A stretch of 64,000 bases of DNA from Bradyrhizobium mercantei (GCF_001982635.1 NZ_MKFI01000005.1:186001-250000); one strand, 5' to 3'; positions 16,189-27,620 are shown, numbered from the stretch's first letter. The notes: generated by a model not told the origin, from the sequence alone. Translations and numbers: made by a program.

Positions 16189-17025
16189 TCACTCCGGCGG
16201 CCGCGCGCGCTGGCGGTCATTGTAGAGCTTCATGATCGCGGCCGCGGTCTCCTCGATCGAGCGACGCGTCACGTCGAGCAGCGCCCAGTTGAATTTCGCG
16301 CTCAGTCGTCGCGCAAACGCGACCTCGTCGGCCACCGCCTGCTTGTCGATATAGGTGTCGTTGTCGCGGTCGCCCATCGTCAGCAGGCGGTTTTGCCGGA
16401 CCTGGATCAAGCGCTCGGGCGTCGCATGCAGGCTGACCACCAGGGGCTTCTTCAGGGTCTCGAGCTGGTGCGGCAGCGGAATGCCCGGCACCAGCGGCAC
16501 GTTTGCGGTGCGGATGCCGCGGTTGGCGAGATAGATCGAGGTCGGCGTCTTCGAGGTGCGGGACACCCCGACCAGCACGACGTCGGCCTCCTCGAGGCCT
16601 TCGACATGCTGACCGTCGTCATGGATCATCGTGTAGTTCAGCGCGTCGATCCGGCTGAAATATTCCGCGTTGAGCACATGCTGCGCGCCGACGCGGCCGG
16701 TCGTCGCGGCACCCAGATACGCCTCGAACAATTGCATGACCGGCCCGATGATCGACAGGCTCGGAACGTTGATCTCCTTGCACTTGCCCTCGAGCCGGCC
16801 GACCAGATCCTTCTCCAGCAGCGTGAACAGCACGATGCCGGGTGATTCCTCGATCTCGTCGAGCACGCGATCGAGCTGCTTCTGGCTGCGCACCAGCGGA
16901 TAGACATGCTCGACCGCGGTCACGTTGGCGTATTGCGCGGCGACCGCGCGCGCCACGGTGATCAGCGTCTCGCCGGTCGAATCAGACACCAGATGCAGGT
17001 GGAAGTAATTGGAAGTCGTCGGCAC
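16189..17025 (-). CDS. ppsR: Pyruvate, phosphate dikinase regulatory protein (DUF299)
   Basis: This bifunctional Ser/Thr kinase and pyrophosphorylase of the DUF299 family uses ADP to inactivate, and phosphate to reactivate, PPDK or PEP synthase. The 278-residue protein begins FHLHLVSDSTGETL, carries the P-loop GVSRTSKTPTSIYLA near residue 154 and ends with the RRSIEETAAAIMKLY helix. The start is a GTG. It is the first leftward gene beside the candidate origin. In other alphaproteobacteria the neighbour on the other side is often hemE, not seen here. Confidence 0.94.
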   Translation of the reverse strand: MPTTSNYFHLHLVSDSTGETLITVARAVAAQYANVTAVEHVYPLVRSQKQLDRVLDEIEESPGIVLFTLLEKDLVGRLEGKCKEINVPSLSIIGPVMQLFEAYLGAATTGRVGAQHVLNAEYFSRIDALNYTMIHDDGQHVEGLEEADVVLVGVSRTSKTPTSIYLANRGIRTANVPLVPGIPLPHQLETLKKPLVVSLHATPERLIQVRQNRLLTMGDRDNDTYIDKQAVADEVAFARRLSAKFNWALLDVTRRSIEETAAAIMKLYNDRQRARPPE

Positions 17026-17486
17026 CAGAGCCCCTGTCTATCCTGTGAATCCCTGTGGAGGTCGAGGAGAAGAATCCGGGTCCGCCGCCCGGCCCGTGAA
17101 TATCTCATCCGTTTCTTCACAGCACCTCGCGAAAGGATAAGTCGACGTCACCGGCAGGATGATAGTGAACCGGTGTGGATTTGTCTCTTCATAAGCTGGC
17201 CACAGAGCTGCGCAACCAATTGAGTCCCGCGACAGATTCCGGATATCCGCCCCTGCCCGCCAAAATGTTGAGGGATGTGAACAAGCCGGCAAGAACCGCT
17301 GGACCGGCTTGCATGAGTCAAATTCACCGCCATTAAGACTCAAACCTTAGATTCTAAAATTAATTAGGTTTAGGAGAGCCGTGTGTGCGGATATGTATCC
17401 GTCCCTCGCTTGCGAAGCTTTGCTCGCAAGGCTGAGCCCGCCCGAGTTGTTCCCTGACGAGCTGTTCCCAGAAAGGCATCGCTGCG
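17026..17486. other. Candidate chromosomal replication origin (oriC) region
   Basis: These 461 bases separate divergent ppsR and hemJ and contain no gene. An AT-rich patch lies at 17332-17373, including CTAAAATTAATTAG. Relaxed DnaA-box-like sequences are TGTGGATTT (17174-17182), TGTGAACAA (17276-17284) and TTCTTCACA (17113-17121), each about 7/9 to the consensus TTATCCACA on one strand. Genes to the left run mostly leftward and those to the right rightward, and parAB-parS is close by. The location matches the hemE/maf-side origin known in Caulobacter and Sinorhizobium. This is an inference: no perfect DnaA box was seen. Confidence 0.45.
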
Positions 17487-17912
17487 ATGTTGTATGACTG
17501 GATCAAGGCGCTGCACATCATTGCCGTCATCTCCTGGATGGCAGGCATGCTCTATCTGCCGCGGCTGTTCGTCTACCATTGCGAGGCCGAGGCCGGCTCG
17601 AAGCAGTCCGAGACCTTCAAGGTCATGGAGCGGCGGCTTTTGAAGGCGATCATCAACCCTGCGATGATCGTGACCTGGCTCGCCGGGCTTTATCTGGTCT
17701 GGGCCGGACACTGGTACCTATCGGGCTGGTTTCACGTCAAATTCATGCTTGTGCTGATCATGTCGGGTATCCACGGCTTTTTGTCCCGCTGCGTGAAAGA
17801 TTTCGCCGCCGACCGGAATCAGCGAACCCAGAAATTCTATCGTATTATCAATGAGGTGCCGACACTCCTGATGATCCTGATCGTGATCATGGTGGTCGTG
17901 AAGCCGTTCTAG
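17487..17912 (+). CDS. hemJ: Protoporphyrinogen IX oxidase HemJ
   Basis: HemJ (UPF0093) oxidises protoporphyrinogen IX to protoporphyrin IX in the inner membrane during haem synthesis. The 141-residue protein has four hydrophobic segments, the conserved His10 in WIKALHIIAVISWMAGM, RLLKAIINPAMI, and the conserved Lys in WFHVKFMLVLIMSGIHGF. The C-terminus NEVPTLLMILIVIMVVVKPF is typical. It is the first rightward gene from the candidate origin and lies directly upstream of rho, a standard alphaproteobacterial arrangement. Confidence 0.94.
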   Translation: MLYDWIKALHIIAVISWMAGMLYLPRLFVYHCEAEAGSKQSETFKVMERRLLKAIINPAMIVTWLAGLYLVWAGHWYLSGWFHVKFMLVLIMSGIHGFLSRCVKDFAADRNQRTQKFYRIINEVPTLLMILIVIMVVVKPF

Positions 17913-18164
17913 ACAGCGCGATGTCCAGGACGCATGCTTCAGTCCTTCTTGCGAAGGGCGAATCGATTTTCTATATAGGATTTATCCCACCCCACGCAGG
18001 CGGATGTGGTCGCGTTCCGGTTCTTTTCGGGCCGGCGCCGCATCAGGTTTGAAAGCCCAAACGGCACTTTCCTGGCTGAGACCTGCGGACCTTCCTTTGG
18101 CGTCCGCTTTTTCCATAGCCACCTCGCACCCCTTCCCTACCTACTTCCTCACAGGACGACCCCA

Positions 18165-19430
<1,266 letters not shown>

Positions 19431-19739
19431 GGTCACAGCCGAAGAGAGCCGAAGAGAACAGGGCGCTCCGCACAAGCGGGGCGCCTTTTTCATGCTGCGG
19501 GTTTGCTGCAGCGGAGCGCAGCATCAGGCGAGCCGGTTTGGTTCGCTGAATATTCACATAACTATCTGATATAGTTTATGTTTATATCCTATAGCGGTGT
19601 CCAAGGCCGACATTTGCGCAGCAAAATTGCCGCGAGGATGCCGCACTGAAATCCGACATGCTGCATCGCAGCATATTGCGGTGCTGCCTGCGAAACCGAA
19701 GCGGCATTGCGTTTGCCGATTTGCTGGAGGAAATAGGCG
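19431..19739. other. rho-mnmE intergenic region
   Basis: Besides the rho terminator, these 309 bases hold an AT-rich island at about 19546-19600 with a near-palindrome CATAACTAT...ATAGTTTATG (19557-19580) followed by TTATATCCTATAG. It is the likely mnmE promoter region. No gene is supported. The mnmE ATG is preceded by a good GGAGGAAA site. Confidence 0.55.
19462..19490 (+). terminator. Intrinsic terminator after rho
   Basis: A 10-base stem (GGCGCTCCGC / GCGGGGCGCC, one T-G pair, ACAA loop) is followed by TTTTT. It lies 31 bases after the rho stop codon and separates rho from mnmE. Confidence 0.85.
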
Positions 19740-21065
19740 ATGCATCCGCGCGATCAGACCATCTTCGCATTGTCCTCCGGACGGCCACCGAGCGCGATCG
19801 CCATTGTCAGGCTGTCTGGTCCAATGGCCGAATCGGTCATTGGAGGATTGGCGGGCAAAACGCCGCCGCCGCGGATGGCGACCCGGGCGCTGCTACGCGA
19901 TTCGAAAAGCCAGCCGATCGACGACGCGGTCGTGCTCTGGTTCCCTGGTCCGGCGAGTGCGACCGGCGAGGACGTCGCCGAATTTCATGTCCATGGCGGG
20001 CGCGCGGTTTTGTCGGCCGTGTTCGACGCCATCGCGGCATTCGACAATGTGCGGCCGGCCGAGCCCGGCGAGTTCACCCGGCGGGCATTCGAGAACGGCA
20101 AGCTCGACCTGACCGAGGCCGAAGGTCTCGACGACCTGATCCACGCCGATACGGATCGCCAGCGGCGTCAGGCGCTGCGCCAGTTGAAGGGGCTGCTCGG
20201 CGATCGTGCGCGTGACTGGCGCGAGCGGATCATCTCGGCGTCGGCGCTGCTCGAGGCCGGCATCGATTTCTCCGACGAGGGCGATGTGCCGGCGGAACTG
20301 ATCGCGCCGGCGCTCGAGCGGATTCGGGCGCTGCATGACGAGATCAAGGACGTGCTTGCGGGGCAGGGCCAAGGTGAACGGCTGCGCGACGGTCTGGTGG
20401 TCGCGATCGCCGGTCCGCCGAATGTCGGCAAATCGACCCTGATCAATCAGCTGGCCAAGCGCGAGGTCGCGATCGTCTCGCCGCATGCCGGCACCACCCG
20501 CGACGTGATCGAGGTGCAGCTCGACCTCGACGGTTATCCCGTTACGGTCATCGACACCGCCGGGATCCGCGAGACCAGCGACCCTGTGGAGCAGGAGGGT
20601 GTTCGTCGCGCCCGGGCCCGTGCCGCTGAGGCCGACCTCGTGCTCTGGCTGGCCGACAATGGCAACGCAAAGGCCGGCCATAGCGGCGGGGTGCCGACCT
20701 GGCTGGTGCGAAACAAGATCGACCTTGTCCGGACCTTGCCGGGTGAGGGAGGCAGCCAGCCCGAATTCAGGATCTCGGCCGCCCGCGGCGATGGCCTCTC
20801 AGAGCTGATTGCCGCACTGGTCGGTTTCGCCCATGACTATTTTGGAACCAGCGAAGGCGGTTTGATCAGCCGGACCCGGCAGCGCCAGTTGCTCCAGGAG
20901 ACCGTTGAATCGCTCCAACGCTGCATCGATGTGGTCGGGCAGGGCGAGGAGCTGGCGGCCGAGGAGCTCCGCCGGGCCGCCACTTCACTCGGCCGTCTGC
21001 TCGGCCGGGTCGATGTCGAGGACATCCTGGATGTCATCTTCCGCGAGTTCTGCGTCGGGAAGTAG
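19740..21065 (+). CDS. mnmE: tRNA modification GTPase MnmE
   Basis: MnmE, with MnmG, installs the (carboxymethyl)aminomethyl group on wobble uridine 34 of several tRNAs. The 441-residue protein has the N-terminal formyl-THF-binding domain (IFALSSGRPPSAIAIVRLSGP), a helical domain, and a GTPase domain with G1 GPPNVGKST near residue 222, G2 GTTRD and G3 DTAG. G4 NKID and the C-terminal catalytic Cys in the terminal CVGK complete the set. Its partner mnmG is next, after a 232-base gap with three parS sites. Confidence 0.96.
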   Translation: MHPRDQTIFALSSGRPPSAIAIVRLSGPMAESVIGGLAGKTPPPRMATRALLRDSKSQPIDDAVVLWFPGPASATGEDVAEFHVHGGRAVLSAVFDAIAAFDNVRPAEPGEFTRRAFENGKLDLTEAEGLDDLIHADTDRQRRQALRQLKGLLGDRARDWRERIISASALLEAGIDFSDEGDVPAELIAPALERIRALHDEIKDVLAGQGQGERLRDGLVVAIAGPPNVGKSTLINQLAKREVAIVSPHAGTTRDVIEVQLDLDGYPVTVIDTAGIRETSDPVEQEGVRRARARAAEADLVLWLADNGNAKAGHSGGVPTWLVRNKIDLVRTLPGEGGSQPEFRISAARGDGLSELIAALVGFAHDYFGTSEGGLISRTRQRQLLQETVESLQRCIDVVGQGEELAAEELRRAATSLGRLLGRVDVEDILDVIFREFCVGK

Positions 21066-21078
21066 ATGAGACCGGAGC

Positions 21079-21094
21079 TGTTTCACGTGAAACA
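21079..21094. promoter_or_regulatory. parS centromere site 1
   Basis: Exact TGTTTCACGTGAAACA, the canonical 16-base chromosomal parS palindrome bound by ParB. It lies 13 bases after the mnmE stop. Confidence 0.93.
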
Positions 21095-21122
21095 TGGTTT
21101 CTGGTTGGTTAAGGCCCCCGCT

Positions 21123-21138
21123 CGTTTCACGTGAAACA
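21123..21138. promoter_or_regulatory. parS centromere site 2
   Basis: CGTTTCACGTGAAACA, with the complete 14-base core GTTTCACGTGAAAC and one change at the outer base. It lies in the mnmE-mnmG gap. Confidence 0.9.
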
Positions 21139-21159
21139 ATTGGCGCCGCACGATCGCGC

Positions 21160-21175
21160 TGTTTCACGTGAAACA
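21160..21175. promoter_or_regulatory. parS centromere site 3
   Basis: Exact TGTTTCACGTGAAACA. It is the third site in the 232-base mnmE-mnmG gap; site-to-site spacings are 44 and 37 bases. Confidence 0.93.
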
Positions 21176-21183
21176 ATCTCGCC

Positions 21184-21213
21184 CGTCATTGCGAGCCCAC
21201 CCAAGCAATCCAT
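21184..21213. repeat. Partial copy of family C repeat
   Basis: CGTCATTGCGAGC...CAAGCAATCCAT matches the left arm of the family C palindrome (14049-14133) but the right arm is missing. It sits next to parS site 3. Confidence 0.6.
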
Positions 21214-21297
21214 ATTTCGCTGGGACGATCCGGTCTCAGACTGGCCAGCTCAACTTCGTTCTTCCGGCTTTCATCACTCCACGATAGAAGTCCCGCC

Positions 21298-23181
<1,884 letters not shown>

Positions 23182-23197
23182 CGTTTCACGTGAAACG
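23182..23197. promoter_or_regulatory. parS centromere site 4
   Basis: CGTTTCACGTGAAACG, a perfect 16-base palindrome with the intact 14-base parS core and altered outer bases. It begins one base after the mnmG stop codon. Confidence 0.9.
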
Positions 23198-23204
23198 GCG
23201 GCCG

Positions 23205-23290
23205 CGTCATTGCGAGGAGCGGAAGCGACGAAGCAATCCATCGCTTCCGCAGGTGGCACTATGGATTGCTTCGCTTCGCTCGCAATGACG
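23205..23290. repeat. Dispersed palindromic repeat, family C
   Basis: An 86-base copy with ends CGTCATTGCGAGGAGC and GCTCGCAATGACG and inner CAATCCAT/ATGGATTG. It fills most of the mnmG-rsmG gap, 8 bases from parS site 4. Confidence 0.85.
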
Positions 23291-23312
23291 AGCTCGACCG
23301 GCATTCCAGAGA

Positions 23313-23978
23313 ATGGCTCCAGCTCCACAATCCGCCGAACTCAGCGTCTCACTCAAGGACAAGGCCGCGGCCCTCGCCCTCACCCCTGTTTCACGTGAAA
23401 CAGAGGCGCGGCTCGATCGCTACATCGCCCTCCTCCTCGAATGGCAGGCCAAGACCAATCTCGTCGCGCCGTCGACGCTGCCGAATCTCTGGACTCGCCA
23501 CGTCTCCGATTCGCTGCAGCTCCTCAGCCTCGCGCCGACCGCGAAGTCCTGGGTCGACCTCGGCAGCGGCGGCGGCTTCCCCGGCGTCGTGCTCGCCTGT
23601 GCGCTGGCCGAAATCCCCGGGGCACGGATTCATCTGGTTGAGCGAATCGCCAAGAAGGCCGCATTCTTGCGCGAGGCGATCCGCGTGACGGCGTCTCCGG
23701 GGACGGTGCATCTGGCTGACATCGGGGATACTGTGGATAGAATCGCGGGGCCGATCGATTGCGTCACCGCGCGGGCGCTGGCTCCGTTACATCAACTCAT
23801 CGGCTTTGCGGAGCCGTGGGTCAAAAAGGGCGCCAAGGCGCTGTTTTTGAAGGGTCAAGATGTAGAGGCCGAATTGACCGAGGCCACTAAATATTGGAAT
23901 ATTGGGCCAAAGCTACACTCCAGCCGGACCGGCGGACAGGGCTGGATCGTCGAACTCGGGTCAATCGAGCGGCGCTAG
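23313..23978 (+). CDS. rsmG: 16S rRNA (guanine-527-N7) methyltransferase
   Basis: RsmG (GidB) methylates N7 of G527 in 16S rRNA using S-adenosylmethionine. The 221-residue protein has LLLEWQAKTNLVAPSTLPNLWTRHVSDSLQLL, the SAM-binding motif WVDLGSGGGFPGVVLA, RIHLVERIAKKAAFLREAIR, and the VTARALAPLHQLIGFAEPW segment. The ATG start is in the usual place. Codons 25-30 (PVSRET) are formed by parS site 5. The end of the gene lies 31 bases before the parA start. Confidence 0.95.
   Translation: MAPAPQSAELSVSLKDKAAALALTPVSRETEARLDRYIALLLEWQAKTNLVAPSTLPNLWTRHVSDSLQLLSLAPTAKSWVDLGSGGGFPGVVLACALAEIPGARIHLVERIAKKAAFLREAIRVTASPGTVHLADIGDTVDRIAGPIDCVTARALAPLHQLIGFAEPWVKKGAKALFLKGQDVEAELTEATKYWNIGPKLHSSRTGGQGWIVELGSIERR
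23387..23402. promoter_or_regulatory. parS centromere site 5, inside rsmG
   Basis: Exact TGTTTCACGTGAAACA within the rsmG reading frame, encoding part of the peptide PVSRET near residue 27. It is the site closest to parAB. Confidence 0.92.
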
Positions 23979-24009
23979 GGGACTCCGCACGAGCAAATGG
24001 TATTTTGGT

Positions 24010-24861
24010 ATGACTGTGATGGACGAGGTTTATCAAGAGGATAGGACGTCCCAGCCGCCCGGCCAGCCGCGTATCCTGTCGCTCGCCAACCAGAAGGGCG
24101 GCGTCGGCAAGACCACCACAGCGATCAATCTTGGCACCGCACTCGCTGCGATTGGCGAGCGCGTCCTGATCGTCGATCTCGATCCGCAGGGCAACGCCTC
24201 GACCGGGCTCGGCATCGATCGCCGCAGCCGCAACTGCTCGACCTACGACGTGCTGATCGGCGAAGCGCCGCTGCGCGATGCGGTGGTCGCGACCGCGGTG
24301 CCGCGGCTGCACATCGCAGCCTCCACCATGGACCTCTCCGGCCTCGAGCTCGAGCTCGGCACCACGCCGGGCCGCGCCTTCCGGCTGCGCGATGCGATCG
24401 CCGGGCTGAACAACAATGTGTCGCCGGAAGCCGACTACACCTACGTGCTGATCGACTGCCCGCCCTCGCTCAACCTGCTCACGGTGAATGCGATGGCGGC
24501 ATCGGACGCGATCCTGGTGCCGCTGCAATGCGAGTTCTTCGCGCTCGAAGGTCTGTCGCAATTGCTGCAGACCGTGGAGCAGGTGCGCTCGACGCTCAAT
24601 CCGACGCTGTCGATCCACGGCATCGTGCTGACGATGTTCGACTCGCGCAACAACCTCTCCAACCAGGTGGTTGCCGACGTGCGCCAGTTCATGGGCAACA
24701 AGGTCTACGAGACCATGATCCCGCGCAATGTGCGCATCTCGGAGGCGCCGTCCTACGGCAAGCCGGTCCTGGTCTACGACCTCAAATGCGCCGGCAGCGA
24801 TGCGTATCTCAAGCTCGCCACCGAAGTGATCCAGCGCGAGCGCGAGCTGCGCGCGCACTGA
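24010..24861 (+). CDS. parA: Chromosome partitioning ATPase ParA
   Basis: ParA is the Walker-type ATPase that moves ParB-parS complexes during chromosome segregation. The 283-residue sequence has the deviant Walker A KGGVGKTT (residues 29-36), DLDPQGNASTGLG, Walker B VLIDCPPSLNLLTVNAM, and RNVRISEAPSYGKPVLVYD at the C-terminal side. The short N-terminal extension lacks the DNA-binding domain of plasmid type Ia ParA, so it is chromosomal type Ib. I chose the ATG at 24010; one at 24019 is also possible. Confidence 0.96.
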   Translation: MTVMDEVYQEDRTSQPPGQPRILSLANQKGGVGKTTTAINLGTALAAIGERVLIVDLDPQGNASTGLGIDRRSRNCSTYDVLIGEAPLRDAVVATAVPRLHIAASTMDLSGLELELGTTPGRAFRLRDAIAGLNNNVSPEADYTYVLIDCPPSLNLLTVNAMAASDAILVPLQCEFFALEGLSQLLQTVEQVRSTLNPTLSIHGIVLTMFDSRNNLSNQVVADVRQFMGNKVYETMIPRNVRISEAPSYGKPVLVYDLKCAGSDAYLKLATEVIQRERELRAH

Positions 24862-24870
24862 TGGAAGTGC

Positions 24871-24951
24871 GTAGGATGGGTGGAGCGAAGCGAACCCCAT
24901 CGCGGCACTTAACGAGAGTGATGGGTTTCGCCGCGCGCGGCCCATCCTGCG
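24871..24951. repeat. Intergenic inverted repeat, family F (GTAGGATGGG...CCCATCCTGCG)
   Basis: An 81-base element in the parA-parB gap has outer arms GTAGGATGGG and CCCATCCTGCG and an inner pair CGAACCCCATCGC/GTGATGGGTTTCG. I recognise this style of element as common in Bradyrhizobium intergenic regions. It has no coding content. Confidence 0.65.
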
Positions 24952-25005
24952 ATTCTGAAATTCAAGTCTGGAGTACTGCGCGTGAATCCAAGGGAGCTCG
25001 CAACT

Positions 25006-25896
25006 ATGGCCGATGAAGCGCGTTCGCGACTGGGGCGCGGGCTGGCAAGCCTGATCGGAGATGTCGGCGGCGAGGCTGCCGCGCATGTCGAGCGGCCGCG
25101 CAACCAGCGCAAGGTGCCGATCGAATTCCTCAAGGCCAACCCGCGCAATCCGCGGCGTACTTTCGCCGATGCCGAGCTCGGCGAGCTCGCCGATTCGATC
25201 AAGGCGCGCGGCGTGATCCAGCCGATCGTGGTGCGCGCGATCAAGGGCGCGCAGGATCGCTACGAGATCATCGCCGGCGAGCGCCGCTGGCGCGCCTCGC
25301 AACTCGCCGGGCTGCACGAAGTGCCGATCGTGCCGGTCGAGGTCTCCGATTCCGATGCGCTCGAGATCATGATCATCGAGAACGTCCAGCGCGAAGATCT
25401 CAATGCGATGGAAGAGGCGCTCGGCTATCACGCGCTCGCCGACGAGTTCAAACGCAGCCAGGAAGACATCGCCAAGATCGTCGGAAAGAGCCGCAGCCAT
25501 GTCGCCAACATGATGCGGCTGACCAAGCTGCCCGCAGAGGTGCAGGCGCTGATCTCGAAGGGCGATCTCTCCGCCGGCCACGCCCGTGCGCTGATCGGCG
25601 TGCCGGATCCGCTCACGGCCGCGAAGCGCATCGTCGCCGAAGGCCTCAACGTCCGTCAGGCCGAGGCGCTGGCGCATGAGGAGGGCGTGCCGGAGCGCAA
25701 GCCGCAGAAGGCGCGCAGCGGCAGTGCGGCCAAGGTCGACAAGGATGCCGACACGCTGGCGCTGGAGAAGCGCGTCAGCGACGCGCTCGGCCTCGCCGTC
25801 ACCGTCAGCCACCGCGATCCCGGCGGCACCGTCCAGATCAATTACCGCAACCTCGAGCAGCTCGACGAGGTGGTGCGGCGGCTCGAGGGCGGTTAG
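25006..25896 (+). CDS. parB: Chromosome partitioning protein ParB
   Basis: ParB is the CTP-dependent DNA clamp that loads at parS. The 296-residue protein begins MADEARSRLGRGLASLIGD and has the ParB/Srx nuclease-like fold with IIAGERRWRASQLAG (CTP-binding C-box), then ENVQREDLNAMEEALGYHAL. A helix-turn-helix GKSRSHVANMMRLTKLP, GHARALIG and a C-terminal dimerisation domain follow. The ATG at 25006 fits the family start and follows AAGGGAGC; a GTG eight codons upstream is less likely. Five target parS sites lie 1.6-4 kb upstream. Confidence 0.96.
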   Translation: MADEARSRLGRGLASLIGDVGGEAAAHVERPRNQRKVPIEFLKANPRNPRRTFADAELGELADSIKARGVIQPIVVRAIKGAQDRYEIIAGERRWRASQLAGLHEVPIVPVEVSDSDALEIMIIENVQREDLNAMEEALGYHALADEFKRSQEDIAKIVGKSRSHVANMMRLTKLPAEVQALISKGDLSAGHARALIGVPDPLTAAKRIVAEGLNVRQAEALAHEEGVPERKPQKARSGSAAKVDKDADTLALEKRVSDALGLAVTVSHRDPGGTVQINYRNLEQLDEVVRRLEGG

Positions 25897-25916
25897 CCCG
25901 CGTAGGTTGCTTCCAC

Positions 25917-26003
25917 CGTCATTGCGAGGAGCGTCAGCGACGAAGCAATCCACCTGTCCGCATGCGCGGAGCGATGGATTGCTTCGCTTCGCTCGCAATG
26001 ACG
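25917..26003. repeat. Dispersed palindromic repeat, family C
   Basis: An 87-base copy with ends CGTCATTGCGAGGAGCG and GCTCGCAATGACG between the convergent parB and holA genes. Inner arms pair as AGCAATCCA/TGGATTGCT. Confidence 0.85.
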
Positions 26004-26022
26004 ACCCCAAGGCATAACGATT

Positions 26023-27054
26023 TCACCCCCGCCGCTTCGCATTCGCCGCGATCGAGAGCAGCGCGCGCTGCGCGATCACGGCGGCGAGCGAGGCCTGCTT
26101 GCGCATGTCGAGCGCCGCGGTCGCGAGCTGGTCGATCACGTTCACCAGCCGCGGCGGCGTGAAGTTGCGCAGCGCGATCTCGACCGCCGGCTTGCGCGAG
26201 AAGTGCAGCCGCGGGAATCCGCCTTCGAGCACGGTCGACGCCGGCGTGCCGTCCGCGATAGCCAGCGCCGATTTGTGCAGCCACGCGGCCTGGCGCTGCG
26301 CGGCCGAGATGATCACGCCGGGATACGTGCCGGCGACCATTGCTTTCGTGAACTCGCTCTCGACCAGCGCGGCGTTGCCGGCGAAGGCGCCATCGACGAT
26401 CGGATCGAGCTTCAGCTCGGAGGCGTCGGAGACCACGGTCATCACGTCGTCGAGCGTGATCTCGCCCTTGCCATGCGCGAACAGCGCAAGCTTGCGCAGC
26501 TCGTTGCGCGAGGCCATGCGGTCGCCGCCGAGCAGCGACATCAGCACCGCGCGCGCATCGCCGGCGAGGCGCAGATTCGACACCCCTAACTCGTCCTCGA
26601 TCAGCTTGGTCAGATCGCGCTCGGTGTCAGGATAGCAGCCGATCGCCACCGCGTTCTTGGCGCGCTCGCAGATCTTGCGCAGCGGCGATTCCGGCCTGAG
26701 CTCGCCGGCTTCGATCACGATGCGGCAATCCTTCAACGCTGGGGTCTCGGTCAGCGTCTCGACGCCGCTTGAGAAATTGCGCGAGCCGGCGCGGACGCGG
26801 ATGGCGCGGCGGCCGCCGAACAGCGGCACCGTCATCGCTTCATCGACCAGCCGCGACGGCTCGGCGGCGAGCTCATCGCCATCGAGCCGCACCAGCGAGA
26901 ATGGATCATTGGGATCGTCGACGGCGGAGGCCATCAGCGCGTCGGCTCGCTCGCGCACCAGGCCGAGGTCCGGACCGTACAGCAGGATGATCGGACGGCC
27001 GGCGTCAGGCCGGGCGAGGAAACTGTCGATCTCTTTTCCGCGAAGTGCTGCCAA
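26023..27054 (-). CDS. holA: DNA polymerase III delta subunit
   Basis: HolA is the clamp-loader subunit that opens the beta sliding clamp. The 343-residue protein has IILLYGPDLGLVRERADAL near residue 20, the degenerate AAA+ core, the RKICERAKNAVAIGCYPDTERDLTKLIEDE segment and the C-terminal collar LLSIAANAKRRG. The start is a TTG just upstream of ALRGKEIDSFLARP. It lies 8 bases after the lptE stop in the leuS-lptE-holA run, a conserved grouping. Confidence 0.93.
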   Translation of the reverse strand: MAALRGKEIDSFLARPDAGRPIILLYGPDLGLVRERADALMASAVDDPNDPFSLVRLDGDELAAEPSRLVDEAMTVPLFGGRRAIRVRAGSRNFSSGVETLTETPALKDCRIVIEAGELRPESPLRKICERAKNAVAIGCYPDTERDLTKLIEDELGVSNLRLAGDARAVLMSLLGGDRMASRNELRKLALFAHGKGEITLDDVMTVVSDASELKLDPIVDGAFAGNAALVESEFTKAMVAGTYPGVIISAAQRQAAWLHKSALAIADGTPASTVLEGGFPRLHFSRKPAVEIALRNFTPPRLVNVIDQLATAALDMRKQASLAAVIAQRALLSIAANAKRRG

Positions 27055-27062
27055 TGCGGCGA

Positions 27063-27620
27063 TCAGGTTCCGGTGGAGAAGAAGGAGGCGAGCCGGGTCT
27101 GGATGTTGTCGGCGATCTCCTGCGCCGCGCGGTCCTCGGCGTCGCGGAAGGCGCGGGCGCGGGCAAAGCGCTGGTAGGAGCCCGGCATGTCATAGGACAC
27201 GCGCGAGAAGGTGGTGCCGGTCATGACCGACTTGTTCGACGCAATCTCGATCAGGTTGAACTGGGCGTCGATGCCGTAATTCTCGCTGGTCGGCAGCGCG
27301 GTGGTCGGGTCGATCATCAGCGAGGAGCGGCTGGTGTTGAAGCGCAGCACCAGCCGGTGCGTCGGCGGCAGACCGGTCGCGGTGCCGTAGAGCTTGAAGG
27401 CCAGCGCGTTGCGGACCTCGACGCCGACCCGGGCCTCGCGGGAGGCGTTCGGCTTGTCGACCGGCGGAACCTCGACGCCCATCAGCTTTTCGCGCAGGGC
27501 GGACGACTGGCCGTCGAGGGTGCGCTCGGCGTACATCGGCTGGAAGCATCCGGCCGTCAGCGCGGCCAAGGCGGCCACGGCCACGAGCCGGGCGGCGATC
27601 CCAATCCTAGCCGACAACAT
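27063..27620 (-). CDS. lptE: LPS-assembly lipoprotein LptE
   Basis: LptE plugs the outer-membrane LptD barrel and helps insert lipopolysaccharide. The 185-residue precursor has a signal peptide ending in the lipobox LTAGC (Cys near residue 25) and the short motif FQPMYA. The rest is divergent, as is normal for the family. It overlaps the leuS stop by 14 bases and is followed by holA; leuS-lptE-holA is a widely conserved order that supports the call. The inner-membrane Lpt genes lptC, lptA and lptB are at 50982-53783. Confidence 0.9.
   Translation of the reverse strand: MLSARIGIAARLVAVAALAALTAGCFQPMYAERTLDGQSSALREKLMGVEVPPVDKPNASREARVGVEVRNALAFKLYGTATGLPPTHRLVLRFNTSRSSLMIDPTTALPTSENYGIDAQFNLIEIASNKSVMTGTTFSRVSYDMPGSYQRFARARAFRDAEDRAAQEIADNIQTRLASFFSTGT

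Noticed and set aside
17940..18164. rho starting at an upstream in-frame codon near 18006
   Set aside because: The first 53 residues do not resemble Rho; the family N-terminus MREIKLQDLK begins at 18165.
23887..26010. A 707-codon minus-strand open frame across parA and parB
   Set aside because: Antisense to both; parA and parB have all expected motifs on the plus strand.
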